Below, in pieces: positions 11,278 to 22,035 of a DNA stretch of 64,000 bases. The notes under the pieces are model-generated. The model saw only the letters and a list, made by a program, of their open reading frames with translations, was not told the DNA's origin and searched no databases. Source of the DNA: Mytilus edulis (Eukaryota > Mollusca > Bivalvia > Mytilida > Mytilidae). Each line of letters starts with the position of its first letter. The stretch's first letter is position 1. A program made the position numbers and the translations under genes. The stretch is taken from positions 89,592,592 through 89,656,591 of the forward strand of contig NC_092347.1 in the NCBI RefSeq assembly GCF_963676685.1, read 5' to 3'.

Positions 11278-12957
11278 TCAACAAATATCATAAAGTAAAA
11301 CTTGTCCGGTAAAATAGGAGGTAACTGTTAATGAGTTAGTAATCGCATTTATATGAAGCCCCCATGGTGACTCTGTATCTTTGATTTGCAAAGGTCTGCA
11401 ACGTCGACCATCTGGAGAAATCAATGCAATGTAGTTTTTATTATATATTGCAACGTATATAATACCGTTAATATCAACAGTGATGCCACGTGCCGCGTCC
11501 ACATTTTGGTGAAGTATGTGTTCCCATAACTTTTCGCCCTTCATTGTATAACACCTAACAAAATGATCGGACGTGGTTTGATAAATTTTGTCATCGTGTA
11601 TTGCTAGAAATGACCAATTCTCAATATCACTTTGTTTAACTAGATCAGTTATTTGTCCGTTAGATAACTGTACCTCTTGAATTCCTTTAGTTGAGACATT
11701 ACAAATCAACTTTCCATTGTAGAACCGTATACCGCAACAATTTCCCTGAATACGGATTACTCTTTCAGTCACTTTAGAGTCTATGTTGATAATTTCTATC
11801 GCGTTGTTGCTAGATACTGCGACTGTGCTGTCAGATATAAAGGTGACATCGTTGTAGCAACTCAAATTGTTCTTTATCAAATCATAGGATCCATTAGTAT
11901 TCAGGATACAGAGTCTTCTGGTATTGTCCACAAATACTATTAATCCACTTGGTGAAACTGTAAAGCCACGAATGATAGCTTGTGGAACAGTTTGAAATTG
12001 TGATTGGAGAGAAAAACTTATACTATCTATTGACCTTCGAGGATGCGGTTCAACAGATAAAATCTGAGCTTGTTTCTCCTTGTCTGTTTTATAAACGGTA
12101 CATGCCTTTGATGTCTCTGAAGACACTGATCCAAAGGCTGTAACGGTGGTCAATATATCTGATATCTTTTCACTTATGCTAAATTTTAGTTCGTTTTGGT
12201 GGAGACTATCGTCCTGAAACAACGACTGCAAATATTTGTTTTCTGTATCTACTTCCGTCTCAAGCAATTTACTTCCAAGAAATATCTGGAGGTCGGACGC
12301 ATACTCTTTTAAAGCTGATATGTTAGTATGTAAAGTTTCTACGCTCTTTCTTTTGTTTATGAGTTGCGACATTAATGTGTTAAGCTTTGACTTGATTTCT
12401 GTTTCAGCGGCATTCAATTTCATCAAAATTTGTTCCTCTAATGAATCGAGATGGGTATTTACTTTTTGGCGTGTTTGTTTTATTTCAGCATGGAACTGTT
12501 TTCTTTGTTTTTCAATGGCATTTAGGTTTTGTTCTCTTTCATTCATTATGCTGTCAATGTTATACATCATATCCTTTAGACTTTGGTCAATGTTTTCTAG
12601 TAAAGCTGATGCTTTGAAAGTTTTTACGATCTCCTGCAAAGACTTGAGTCCACAGCAATTCTTATGGTATTCTGAAATACAAACTGAGCAACAGATTTTG
12701 TCGTCTTGTGGGCAGTAGTTTTGATATTTTAAATTATGTTCATTGCAATATGTGGCTATTTTTAAGATTGATGACTGCAACTTTAGATAATTTTCAATAG
12801 AAATGATTTCGTGTTTTCGAGTGGCTTTGGCGAAACTGTGATGTTTTTCACATTCAGAACACATTCCTTCTTCACACTCGGGACACCAAACGTTTGCTGA
12901 TTTTGTAATATGTTGAGCTTCACATATTTCACAAACCACTCCACTAGAAGTAGCCAT
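11278..12957 (-). CDS. TRIM-like B-box / coiled-coil / propeller protein, copy 1
   Basis: Intact single-exon reading frame of 559 aa. Two B-box zinc fingers come first: ligands C9, C12, C25, C28, C33, C36 and H39/H40; then C71, H74, C82, D85, C90, C93, H98. A long coiled coil follows (about 120-260). The C-terminal half (about 310-559) has repeated beta-rich blades such as RGITVDINGIIYVAIYNKN, like NHL-type propellers. There is no RING, so intrinsic E3 ligase activity is not expected; it would act as an adaptor, as many bivalve TRIM-like proteins may. I start at MATSS rather than the upstream in-frame Met, because GGAATATTTCAG just before it looks like a 3' splice site ending a 5'UTR intron. 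The paralogue at 17.6-19.3 kb has the same arrangement. Family certain, ligand unknown. Confidence 0.88.
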   Translation of the reverse strand: MATSSGVVCEICEAQHITKSANVWCPECEEGMCSECEKHHSFAKATRKHEIISIENYLKLQSSILKIATYCNEHNLKYQNYCPQDDKICCSVCISEYHKNCCGLKSLQEIVKTFKASALLENIDQSLKDMMYNIDSIMNEREQNLNAIEKQRKQFHAEIKQTRQKVNTHLDSLEEQILMKLNAAETEIKSKLNTLMSQLINKRKSVETLHTNISALKEYASDLQIFLGSKLLETEVDTENKYLQSLFQDDSLHQNELKFSISEKISDILTTVTAFGSVSSETSKACTVYKTDKEKQAQILSVEPHPRRSIDSISFSLQSQFQTVPQAIIRGFTVSPSGLIVFVDNTRRLCILNTNGSYDLIKNNLSCYNDVTFISDSTVAVSSNNAIEIINIDSKVTERVIRIQGNCCGIRFYNGKLICNVSTKGIQEVQLSNGQITDLVKQSDIENWSFLAIHDDKIYQTTSDHFVRCYTMKGEKLWEHILHQNVDAARGITVDINGIIYVAIYNKNYIALISPDGRRCRPLQIKDTESPWGLHINAITNSLTVTSYFTGQVLLYDIC

Positions 12958-13080
12958 TCTGAAATATTCCAAAGTTAGAACAAATTAAAACAGGATCACA
13001 TTAACTTTTGTTATTAATTTTGTTCGTGTTGCGCATGTTCTTGTGTATTTTGCAATTGTACATATGTCATTACGTTTTGC

Positions 13081-13222
13081 AATTGCCCACGCTCAGCAGT
13101 ACTCAAAACGTTTAGTTTGTTATAATTATATAGTTTATGTTGCACTTGTTCTGCTTATGTATTATGTATTTATATAAATATATGTACTTATTACAATTGT
13201 GCACGCTCGGTAGTACTCAAAC
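13081..13222 (-). promoter_or_regulatory. Repeated upstream block of TRIM-like copy 1
   Basis: A block written on the plus strand as GCTC(A/G)G(C/T)AGTACTCAAA, preceded by CAATTG, occurs at 13081-13107 and again at 13194-13222. The same block is upstream of the second TRIM-like gene at 19396-19424. Its distance from the predicted start codon (about 125 and 240 bp; about 125 bp in the other gene) suggests promoter or 5'UTR sequence. Function is inferred only from conservation. Confidence 0.45.
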
Positions 13223-13554
13223 GAATACTTTTTCTGATGTTTACCCATTATTACACGATCTAATTTTATCTGTCGAAAAATATTTCTCCAACTCCCTTTT
13301 GACTCATTCATCATTATCAGATAACCGTGGCAATGTTTTGATCAATGATCAATGCCTATGACTATCTGAAAAATTAAGGCGACAGTAGTCTACCGGTGTT
13401 AAAATCTGGTATATCGATTTAAAAGGAACACATCAGGTCTACAAACAAAACTAGGGGTGATCGCAAGAACTTCAAAGGGACCGGGTGAATCGAACGAGTA
13501 ATTGGTCATTCTATGCATGTATTGCCCGTCATGTGAATTCCCACTCGAGACGAC

Positions 13555-13895
13555 TTAAGGATGTTAGCTTGTCATGTTTTTGGAATTTTTGTCAGATTTT
13601 CGAAATCCTTTGGTTTGATCCATTTGAATGCCTGAAAAATCTTTTACAAGTATAATTATAAGCCATTTGTAATAGTCTTATGAAATCTTATTTATTTTTT
13701 AATAGGTTTTTGAGAACTTTAACCGGTCAATGATAAAGCTATAAAAATTAAGAGAGAACATTTTCCCGCCAAAATTCCAATGGCTAATATCTCTATATTT
13801 TTTTGCTTTTTTAATTCCTCAATTAATCCCCAATCAATATATACTAGTGTTATGGGAAGCTACTTATTTTGCAACTGAGCAGCGAACTTCCTTAA
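13555..13895. mobile_element. TTAA-bounded MITE (piggyBac-like), copy 1
   Basis: It begins TTAAGGATGTTAGCTTGTCA and ends AGCGAACTTCCTTAA. The two ends are imperfect inverted repeats, both bounded by TTAA, the target duplication of piggyBac elements. There is no coding capacity. Copy 2 (23762-24458) shares the internal 'TTTGATCCATTTGAATG'-type and 'GTCAATGATAAAGCTA' stretches. Confidence 0.7.
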
Positions 13896-14209
13896 TTGAT
13901 ACCTATATGTGCATTCAATATAGAGGTTAAGTTTTTGTGTATTGAGAATTATAATGAAGGATCTGTTTAAATATGTTAGACCTTCAGGGGTATACTAGTA
14001 CTAGTAATGTGGTCAATATGAGTATCTTTGAAAGGTTGCAGACCTTGTCGTTAAAGCCCAAAATTGTCTCTGATTGTTTGGTGATTGTGACATATGTCAA
14101 TTATACTGGTGTTGTACATATCGTTCCTCTTACCTTATAAAACATGACAAAAAAATAGACAGCACATTGACAAACCTTAAAGACATACATACTTAAACAA
14201 ACAACGTAT

Positions 14210-14580
14210 GGTGCCTAAAATTGTTAAATTCTGTTTTATTTTGGTCTCCTGTGAAGAGTTGTCTCATTCGCAATATTACCACATCTTTTTGTTATAGCTA
14301 TAAAAATGTTTTCTCCAAAATTTTTCACAGTTCATACATGCATACACTGAGATGTGGATCATAGCCAACTATATTTCAGTTAGTATACATTTTGTAGATA
14401 AGAGTAGTTAATCTGTTGATAACAACTGTCATATTTCTGACTTGGTACATGCATTTTCTTAAGTAGAAAATGGTGGATTTAACCTGATTTTATAGCTAGC
14501 TAAACCTCTCACTTTTATGACAGTTGCATACAATTCCATTATATTGACAATGAAGTGTGCAGAAAACAAACAGACATTAT
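14210..14580 (-). repeat. Inverted fragments of mussel repeats M1 and M2
   Basis: 14210-14300 is family M1 in reverse (GAGTTGTCTCATTCGCAATA, ACCACATCTTTTTG). 14395-14580 is family M2 in reverse (CAACTGTCATATTTCTGACT, GATTTTATAGCTAGCTAAAC, CAAACAGACATTAT). Neither encodes protein. 14581-15019 shows nothing I can name. Confidence 0.65.
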
Positions 14581-15019
14581 AGCTAAAAATGTAAAAAAAA
14601 TATAGGGATATAGCAGTCAACATGTTCCGATTGGACGACCAACAGGTGTTAATTGCCGGTATCCATTAACATGTAATATTAACTGTTATACAAACAAATA
14701 TATCTGCGCAGCTTTAATCTATTTTGAAAATAATAAGGTTGCATAAGAAACACATTCGATTTGAACGTTTATCATAAGGTCTGCATCTTTCGAAAATTCT
14801 TACTGTCGAACTTAAAGACATATCCGGGTCGGGCAATTTACATTAATTTTACTCGAATTAACCGAGTACTTAAATTAATCGAGTTTGACTCATCAGAGAT
14901 GCATTGATCAAATTGAAATTTTACCGGGACGGAGATATTACCTAGACTCATCCGTGTGTTCGACAACACGAGGTTCGACTGTATATCAACCTTCTGCATT
15001 AATTCTATATAATCATAAA

Positions 15020-15760
15020 TGCGTCGTCGTTGCTATTGTGAGTATATACATACCTATAGCAAATTGTGTTTCACAAATGGTGTTATGTTAAGAAGTGATA
15101 CAAGGAATTCTAATGCAATTATTTTGTATCAATGGTTCTGATTGGATGACAGTAAGCGTAAAATTCTCTTTCTCCTTGTCTGTAACTAAGGAAGCCGACA
15201 TTTTGAATTGCTGAATGTATTGACATGTAATTTCTACAATAATAAGCCAAAATACTCACATGTTGCACATAAAAATCTTCTTTTTATCAAATTTTATTAC
15301 ATTTTGAAGCGGCACAGAAGCTCGAAAACGCCTGGTGTTTATGTTCGACGCCGGAATCATAACTATGACGTCACCTAGTGTAGGGACCAAAGAAGATAAC
15401 TTATCTTTGCGGAAATTTCTATAATGAAGATTTTACACTGAAATAATGATTAAAATTTAATTATAAACTTGTTTTGCATTAGAATAGAGATAACTGTATT
15501 GTATTTGAAGCTTTGCGGACGTCCATCGGTAGTTTTACTGTCGCAAATACCCGTTTACCTGTCTCCGCTACGCATCGCCAGGTAAACTAAATTTGCGACA
15601 GTAAAACTACCGATGGACGTCCGCAAAGCTTCAAATACAATACAGTTATCTCTTAAGTGAAATGTACAAAGTCCAATCACAGGTAGCGTCACCTGGTTGA
15701 TAACATTGTTTAAATATTGAATATGTATTAACTAGCACTATCGTTATTCTATTGATAAAT
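15020..15760. repeat. Upstream flank of TRIM-like copy 1, duplicated at 20.44-20.64 kb
   Basis: 15026-15100 matches 20435-20520 (shared TATTGTGAGT, TATACATACCT, GTGATACA). 15655-15735 matches 20520-20605 (GTACAAAGTCCAATCACAGG, ACACCTGGTTGA with one difference). In copy 2 the two blocks are adjacent; in copy 1 about 550 bp separates them. The duplicated unit therefore includes each TRIM-like gene plus a kilobase or more upstream. Confidence 0.7.
15105..15653. mobile_element. Putative insertion ending in a perfect 63-bp inverted repeat
   Basis: Compared with the other TRIM flank (20515-20545), which looks like an empty site, about 550 bp is extra here. Its right end coincides with the right arm of an exact inverted repeat: 15486-15548 pairs with 15591-15653 at 63 of 63 positions. 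A shorter inner stem follows (GTTTACCTG at 15553-15561 with CAGGTAAAC at 15579-15587) and a 17-nt loop. I could not define a clean target duplication or matching left terminus, so the class is unknown. Boundaries on the left are approximate. Confidence 0.55.
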
Positions 15761-17581
15761 TCAACAAAAACACACATACATCCTAAATATCAAAACACCA
15801 TGTGAAATTTGTAAATATGCTCCAGAATACAGCTAGATTATGAAATTTTAGGATTGAAATGAATGTGTTCTTATATAATTCAATGATACTGATAAAATCA
15901 GAGAACAAAATGTAACTTTCTAAACAGGTACGTGTGCCTCGCAGTATCATTATTTTTTTTGCTTTTGATTTTGCGTTTAAGGTTTTTTTTTAGGTATGTA
16001 AGGGGATAATGTTTGATTTCTATATTCAATAAAAAAAAACAGCCCAAGGGGAATTCGGACACAAAGTGCAACATGCTAACATGGAACAGGCGCTTGTAGA
16101 AAAAAAAACACGATCCGAGGGCCACGAAGGAGGGACTATGAAAAGAAAACATGGCATAAGATAGGTTAGAACAAAAAATAAGCATTTGAGAAAAAAGGTT
16201 TCATACTGGTACAAAACTGTTTATTCTGGAATAATTCTTCTTTCTCTATAATGATACATTAACTGCTTCATCAAGTAAAACAAACATTGATTCCATCAAT
16301 TTTATAGTCAAATAGCGGTAGTAACATATTTAAATTGCTGGTTTAAAGTTGAAACATTTTGTGAATTAGCCATGTTCCAAGAGTGTTTTTTGAAATATTT
16401 TGTAATTTTATAAGTAGTGATGTCAATTCTAATTGATTTTGAAATGCGAAAAATGCGTGAATACGCGTTGATTTTAAGAAACTAATTTTTGTTCATCATG
16501 AACACACATTTCTTCAAAATCTTGACTCCAATACCTGGCAGATTCTGTGATGTGTTGGTCTTCCCGTTTTCCACGTAACATACTTCCAGACGTCCCAAAG
16601 TACTGATCCCAAATATTTCACAATTAAAATTGTTTTATAAAATAAACTATCCCCTCTTTTAGTTATACATATGTTCGTGTGCTTTTGTTCTGTGTTCATA
16701 TAATAAAATATGTTATGTTCACACTTACATTTTTTATTTTTCATTTCTACACCTCTCATTTTATTTTCAAATGTTTGTTCCTATTACTTTTATACTTTAT
16801 TAGAGGCAATAACAGTTTTCGGTGTGCAAATTCCACGTTATTACAGTCAATGCAGTGGTCGATAACTCTGCTGATATACAATTATTATTTCAATATATCA
16901 ACAAGTGCAGTAGCATTACGTTGGTATTGCCATAAAAGTACATATTTTGGTTTCATGAAGTTCCTTTTTTAAGTTGTGGAAATCGTTTGAAATTCAGTAA
17001 TTATTGACCTATACCGCGTCTGTCCATCGAACGGCATTTACATATCTAAATGTATAATACACTAAGCTCATTACGCTATGTTCACACTATACAGAATCAT
17101 TAACAGGGTTGTGTACAATACATCTTCGCTAGCCAAGGGTTACGATCAACTTCCCTCCTCTCCACTGTGCCATCAAGACGCTAATATAGTCATCTGGTCT
17201 GTAAAATTAAGATTGAGATTTTTTTTTACTCAATCCGGATTCCCATGGAGGTTGGCGTAGAACAGCAGTAAACATTTCATAGTTTCATAGTTTATTAAAT
17301 AAAACTCAGCCGCAGAAGACTGCGTCAAACAGGATAATATTATAAACAATATCAATAACGACATAGTTCATAATACAAACAGTTTTTTTTTTGTAAAAAG
17401 GCAATATTGTTTTATTGAATAGAAAACAACAGACGTTGATGCCATAATTAACCGTCTATCGAATATAAAAATAAGAAGATGTCGGTTACGATTGACAAAG
17501 AGGCAACTCTCAAACAGATATAAGAGATAACAATTATAAATATTACTAATCTTGTATGTAGGTGTTTCAACAATCGTAGAC
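15761..17581. other. Intergenic DNA between the TRIM-like copies
   Basis: No gene is seen; open frames here are short and resemble nothing known. 17035-17110 weakly resembles the YIDD retroelement fragment at 10.0-10.15 kb (TTTACATATCT, then TATGTTCACACTATAC). 17130-17205 matches a dispersed word set (TTCGCTAGCCAAGG, TCTCCAC) that recurs at 51291-51340. Confidence 0.45.
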
Positions 17582-19273
17582 TTAATCGGTGTTCAGAATA
17601 TCATAAAGGAAAATTGTTCCGTCCAATCCGGCAACTGACAGTGAATTCGTCAGCTCGTTGAAATGAAGCCTCCATGGCTCCGCCATTTCCTTGATATTTA
17701 CACATCTGCTACGTTGTCCATCTGAAGAAAGTAGTAAAATACAGTTTACTCTATACAACGCAACATACACATTGCCGCTATTATCAACAGTTATGCCGCG
17801 TACACATCTGTTTGGAGTTTTAGTTTTGAACTCCCATACCTGCTCTCCTTCCATTGTGTAACACCTAACAAACACGTTAGAAGATGTTTGATAAATTTTA
17901 TTCTTGTGTATTGTTATGTATGACCAATTGGAAAGGTGTTTCTGTATAACGAGATCAGTAATGTTTCCATTAGATACCTGTACCTGCTGAATTCCTTTAT
18001 GTAAAACATTACAAATCAATGTTCCGTTGTTGTAGCACATTCCTTTACACTCTCCACTTAAACAGATCACTTTTTCTCTTACTTTAGAGGGAATTTTAAT
18101 GATTTCTATCGTTTTGTTTACAGATGCAGCAATTGTAGTTTCATCAATAAAAGTGACATCGTCGCACGAAGTTGAATATTTGTTAATTAAATCAAAAGGT
18201 CCATTGGTGAATAGGATACCAAGTTTACCATTAAAGTCCGATAACACCATTAATCCATTATGTGAAACCGAAAACCCACGAAGGCTAAATTTTTGTCCAG
18301 TGGGAAAACGTAAATTGGATTTGAAAGATATATTTATATTTTCTATTGACTGAAATGGATGTGGTACAAAAGATAAAATCTGGGCTTGTTTCTCTTTGTC
18401 CGTTTTCAAAACTATACTTGGTTTTGATGTCTCTATAGAAACAGACCCAAATGCTTTAACAGTGGTCAATAAATCTAATATCTTTTCACTTATGCTACTT
18501 TTAAGATTGGGTTGGTGAAAACTATCATCATCTATCAACGACTGAAAAAACATTTCCTCCCTCTGAACTTCCAACTCAAGTGATTTACTTCCCAGAAAGG
18601 TTTGTAGGTCGGTAGCATATTCTTTAACGGATGACATACTAGTTTGCAAAGATTCTATTGTGTTTATTTTTTCAGAAAGTTGCGACATTAAGGTTTCTGT
18701 CTTCGACTTTATTTCCTGTTCAGCTGAATTCAAATCTACGACGATCTGTTTTACTAGTAAATCTAAATGGGAATTAACCTTTTCCCGTATATGTTTTATT
18801 TCATTGTAAAAGCATATTCTCTGACTTTCGATTGTAGCCAGATTTCGTTCCTTATCTTTCATTATACTTTCATAATTATACCTCATATCCTTCAGACTTT
18901 GTTCGATATTTTCGAGCCAAGCAGATTCTTTGGAAAATCTAACGATCTCTTGCAAAGACTGGAGTCCAGTGCAATTTTTATGTAATTCAGAAATACAAAC
19001 CGCGCAACAGATTTTGTCATGCTGTGGGCAGTAGTTCTGATATTTTAAGTTATGTTCATTGCAATATGTGGCTATTTTAGAGATTGATGACGGCAACTTT
19101 AGATAATTTTCAATACTGATAGTTTCGTGGTTTCTAGTTCCCTTTGAGAAACTATGATGTTTTTGACATATGGAACATAAGCCTTCTTCACATTCAGGGC
19201 ACCAATAGATGGCAGATTTTGTTATATGTTGAGCTTCACATATTTCACAAACCACTCTACGAGAAGTCGCCAT
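17582..19273 (-). CDS. TRIM-like B-box / coiled-coil / propeller protein, copy 2
   Basis: Intact single-exon reading frame of 563 aa, paralogous to 11278-12957. The N-terminal B-box region is nearly the same (CEICEAQHITKSA, then CPECEEGLCSICQKHHSF; second box YCNEHNLKYQNYCPQ and KICCAVCISELHKNC), so all zinc ligands are kept. The coiled coil (about 120-260) and C-terminal propeller-like half are more diverged (for example RGITVDNSGNVYVALYRVN). No RING. The start MATSR is chosen because GAATATTTCAG precedes it as a likely 3' splice site, exactly as in copy 1. Uneven divergence suggests the zinc-binding half is under stronger constraint while the putative ligand-binding half drifts. Confidence 0.88.
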   Translation of the reverse strand: MATSRRVVCEICEAQHITKSAIYWCPECEEGLCSICQKHHSFSKGTRNHETISIENYLKLPSSISKIATYCNEHNLKYQNYCPQHDKICCAVCISELHKNCTGLQSLQEIVRFSKESAWLENIEQSLKDMRYNYESIMKDKERNLATIESQRICFYNEIKHIREKVNSHLDLLVKQIVVDLNSAEQEIKSKTETLMSQLSEKINTIESLQTSMSSVKEYATDLQTFLGSKSLELEVQREEMFFQSLIDDDSFHQPNLKSSISEKILDLLTTVKAFGSVSIETSKPSIVLKTDKEKQAQILSFVPHPFQSIENINISFKSNLRFPTGQKFSLRGFSVSHNGLMVLSDFNGKLGILFTNGPFDLINKYSTSCDDVTFIDETTIAASVNKTIEIIKIPSKVREKVICLSGECKGMCYNNGTLICNVLHKGIQQVQVSNGNITDLVIQKHLSNWSYITIHKNKIYQTSSNVFVRCYTMEGEQVWEFKTKTPNRCVRGITVDNSGNVYVALYRVNCILLLSSDGQRSRCVNIKEMAEPWRLHFNELTNSLSVAGLDGTIFLYDILNTD

Positions 19274-19395
19274 TCTGAAATATTCCAAAATTAAACCAAT
19301 TAAAACTGTATCAGTAGTTTAGTTCGTTTTGCTCATGGTCTTGTGTATTTTATATCTGAATATATGTCAGTCACAAGTGATGTCAGTATGTTTTG

Positions 19396-19424
19396 CAATT
19401 GCCCAAGCTCAGCAGTACTCAAAC
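19396..19424 (-). promoter_or_regulatory. Conserved upstream block of TRIM-like copy 2
   Basis: It contains CAATTGCCCAAGCTCAGCAG followed by TACTCAAA, the same block found twice upstream of copy 1. It lies about 125 bp before the predicted start codon. Regulatory role is inferred from conservation. Confidence 0.4.
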
Positions 19425-19834
19425 AATATATGTTTACTATTATGTACTATTAAGTACTACTTAGTACATGGTCTCGTTCTAAAAAAAATATATTGTGAGA
19501 TATCGGAGTTGAACGAACTGTGAATATGCGGCAAGTCGGGGATTTAACGCGAACAGCATAATTAAAACAGTCAATTTCTATTCTGAATATATTCTGTATT
19601 TAGCATTGCTTGTATAATGATATTGGCGGCCCCATAGTCAAAATCGTTCAAGGACCTGCGAAGGTGTACATATCATGTAATTTCGGAAATCCACCCGTTG
19701 ATGCAACACGGACAATTTTACAACACATATTGTCCTTTCTTTATTATAACATATCAAACACCAGACCACGTGTTTGCTACATCTAGTTACAGTCATACAT
19801 TTGAAAGAAAATATATGATAGCAAAGGCAACTGA

Positions 19835-20080
19835 ATATAAAAAGAAGATGTGGTATTATTGCCAATGAGACAACTGTCCACAAGAGACCAGATGACACAG
19901 AAATTAACACCCATAGGTCACCGTACGGCCTTCAACATTGAGCAAAGCCAGCTATAAAAGGCTCCGAAATGACAAAGGTAAAATAATTCAAACTAGAAAA
20001 CTATTGGCCTGTATGTACAAAAAATTAACGAAAAACATATATGTAACACATCAACAAACGACAACCATTGAAGATTCTTT
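19835..20080 (+). repeat. Mussel dispersed repeat M1, well-preserved copy
   Basis: It shows GAAGATGTGGTATTATTGCC, AATGAGACAACTGTCCACAA, CACCGTACGGCCTTCAACAT, GCTATAAAAGGCTCC and ACACATCAACAAACGACAAC in family order. This is one of the cleanest copies of M1 in the window. Confidence 0.8.
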
Positions 20081-20639
20081 TTAAAGCTCTTTAGAATCGC
20101 GGCCGATATAAAATGTGTTTGTCGTTACAAATGATGAGACGGAAGATTATATTATACGAACGATTATTTAAATTTAATAAACTTATAATATACTTGCAGA
20201 TTAAATTTGTGAAAGCCAAATTTACTTGAAGAAATTGTGACTTTTATCACAAACATATATATTATATGTCTCTGCTTGTATTAACTAATCTACTGTGGTA
20301 TTTCATTCTCCATAATGGTTGATCAATTGATTATCTAATTAACATTTAATACTTTATGAACATAAACACGATCCAGGAAGATCTTCATAACGAATATTGG
20401 TCAATAAATATGCATTTATTACATATATTCAAAAAAATATGTCGTCATAGTTATTGTGAGTGTATACATACCTGTGTTATGTACATTCACAACTGGTTTT
20501 ATTTTTCAGTGATACAGGAAAGTGAATTGTACAAAGTCCAATCACAGGTAGCAGGTAGCGACACCTGGTTGAAAAATTTCTCACATATTGAATACATAAT
20601 CCATAAATCACTATCATATTTGTATTTATAAAGGACAAG

Positions 20640-22035
20640 ATTTACTTTAGACCAAATATGACCTTGAATTTCAATTTTTATCTTAAATTTTCAAATTTGC
20701 TATCATATGGTTTTTTCAGATATATTTCAAAAACCTAACTATTTTTTAAAAATAAAATGCATTTTCGAACCTAAAAGCTTGAAGAAACCCTTACCTGCAA
20801 CCTGGGATCCAAAATGTTCTGTAGTCAAAATTTGCCAATGATGATAATGAATCCCTAGTCACAAACACTTTGAGTCCCTGGTAACAAACACTTTCCGTTT
20901 TGAATTTTCCTCGGAGTTTATTATTTGTGATTTTACTTTTCCTGGATCATGTGTGGCGGCCAAAGTAAATAATGCAAAAAACTTTTAAGAACTATAAAAA
21001 GTATTGACAAAAACTGACGTTCAAACACAAATAGGGCATACTTATGTAGCATGCGTTTCGTCTACATAAGAGTCATCAGTGACGCTCATATCAAAATAGT
21101 TATATAGCCAAACAAGTACAAAGCTGAAGAGCATTGAGGATCCAAAATTCCAAAATGTTGTGCCAAATACTACTAAGGTACTAAGGTACGCTATGCCTGA
21201 GATAAGAAAATCCTTACTTTTTCGAAAAGTTTAAATACGTAGAAATGTTAGCTATATTACCAAATTTACAAATGCGTCCCCAAAAGAAATAGACAAATTC
21301 TTCTAAGATCAGCATTTTCTACAGGAGTTTACTATTAATCCACAGGTTTTTCAAACATTACTGAAATTTATCAATAGCAAATTAAAAATCATTAAGCAAG
21401 AACATTGACTGCAATAGCTCTGTATTACCGAGGCCAAAATATTTGAAAGTCCAAAACCCAATACAAATACTAAGGATCTGTTTATACTAAAATCGACCAA
21501 AAGAAATATTAGACGTAGACAAGGAATCCGAGCAATGCGTGAAGGAAATACATTTCTACGTATTTAAACTTTTCGAAAAAGTAAGGATTTTAAACGATTA
21601 ATTTTAGACTTGCTTCATGGAAGTCGCATAGATGACTCTTCAATATAGAATGATTTTTTAATGATTAGTTTGTTAATTTGATGTATATTCCTTTTAGTAC
21701 TTTTGTTTTTAGAGTGATAAAGATGTTAACTCGTGTTGATTGCTGAAGCCCTATTTTTTACCTACATTTGTATTGTGTTTGTTTTGTTCATGCATCATTG
21801 TCAATATAATGGAATTTGATGTGACTGTCATACAAGTAAGAGGTTTAGCTAGATATAAAACCAGGTTCAATCCACCAATTTCGACATAAGAAAATGCCTG
21901 TAGCAAGTCAGGAATATCATACTTGTTATCTATTTGTTTGATGTGTTTGAGCTTTTGATATTGCCATTTGATTAAGGACTTTCCTTTTTGAATTTTCCTC
22001 GTAGTTCAGTATTTTTGTGATTTTACTTTTTTAAG
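20640..22035. repeat. Cluster of dispersed repeats with a 41-bp inverted repeat
   Basis: 20890-20945 is a piece of the M2 tail. 20995-21200 is family M4 inverted (CTACATAAGAGTCATCAGTG, ACGCTCATATCAAAATAGTT). 21207-21247 and 21551-21591 form an exact 41-bp inverted repeat 303 bp apart. 21775-22035 is a plus-strand M2 copy. No gene is seen. Confidence 0.65.

Noticed and set aside
12236-12718. 160-codon plus-strand open frame
   Set aside because: It is antisense to the coiled-coil part of the first TRIM-like gene. Such frames are expected opposite Lys/Glu-rich sequence, and it has no family resemblance.
11278-19273. TRIM-like genes as full E3 ligases
   Set aside because: No RING finger precedes the B-boxes; the first cysteines form a B-box pattern. 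No upstream RING exon was seen either.
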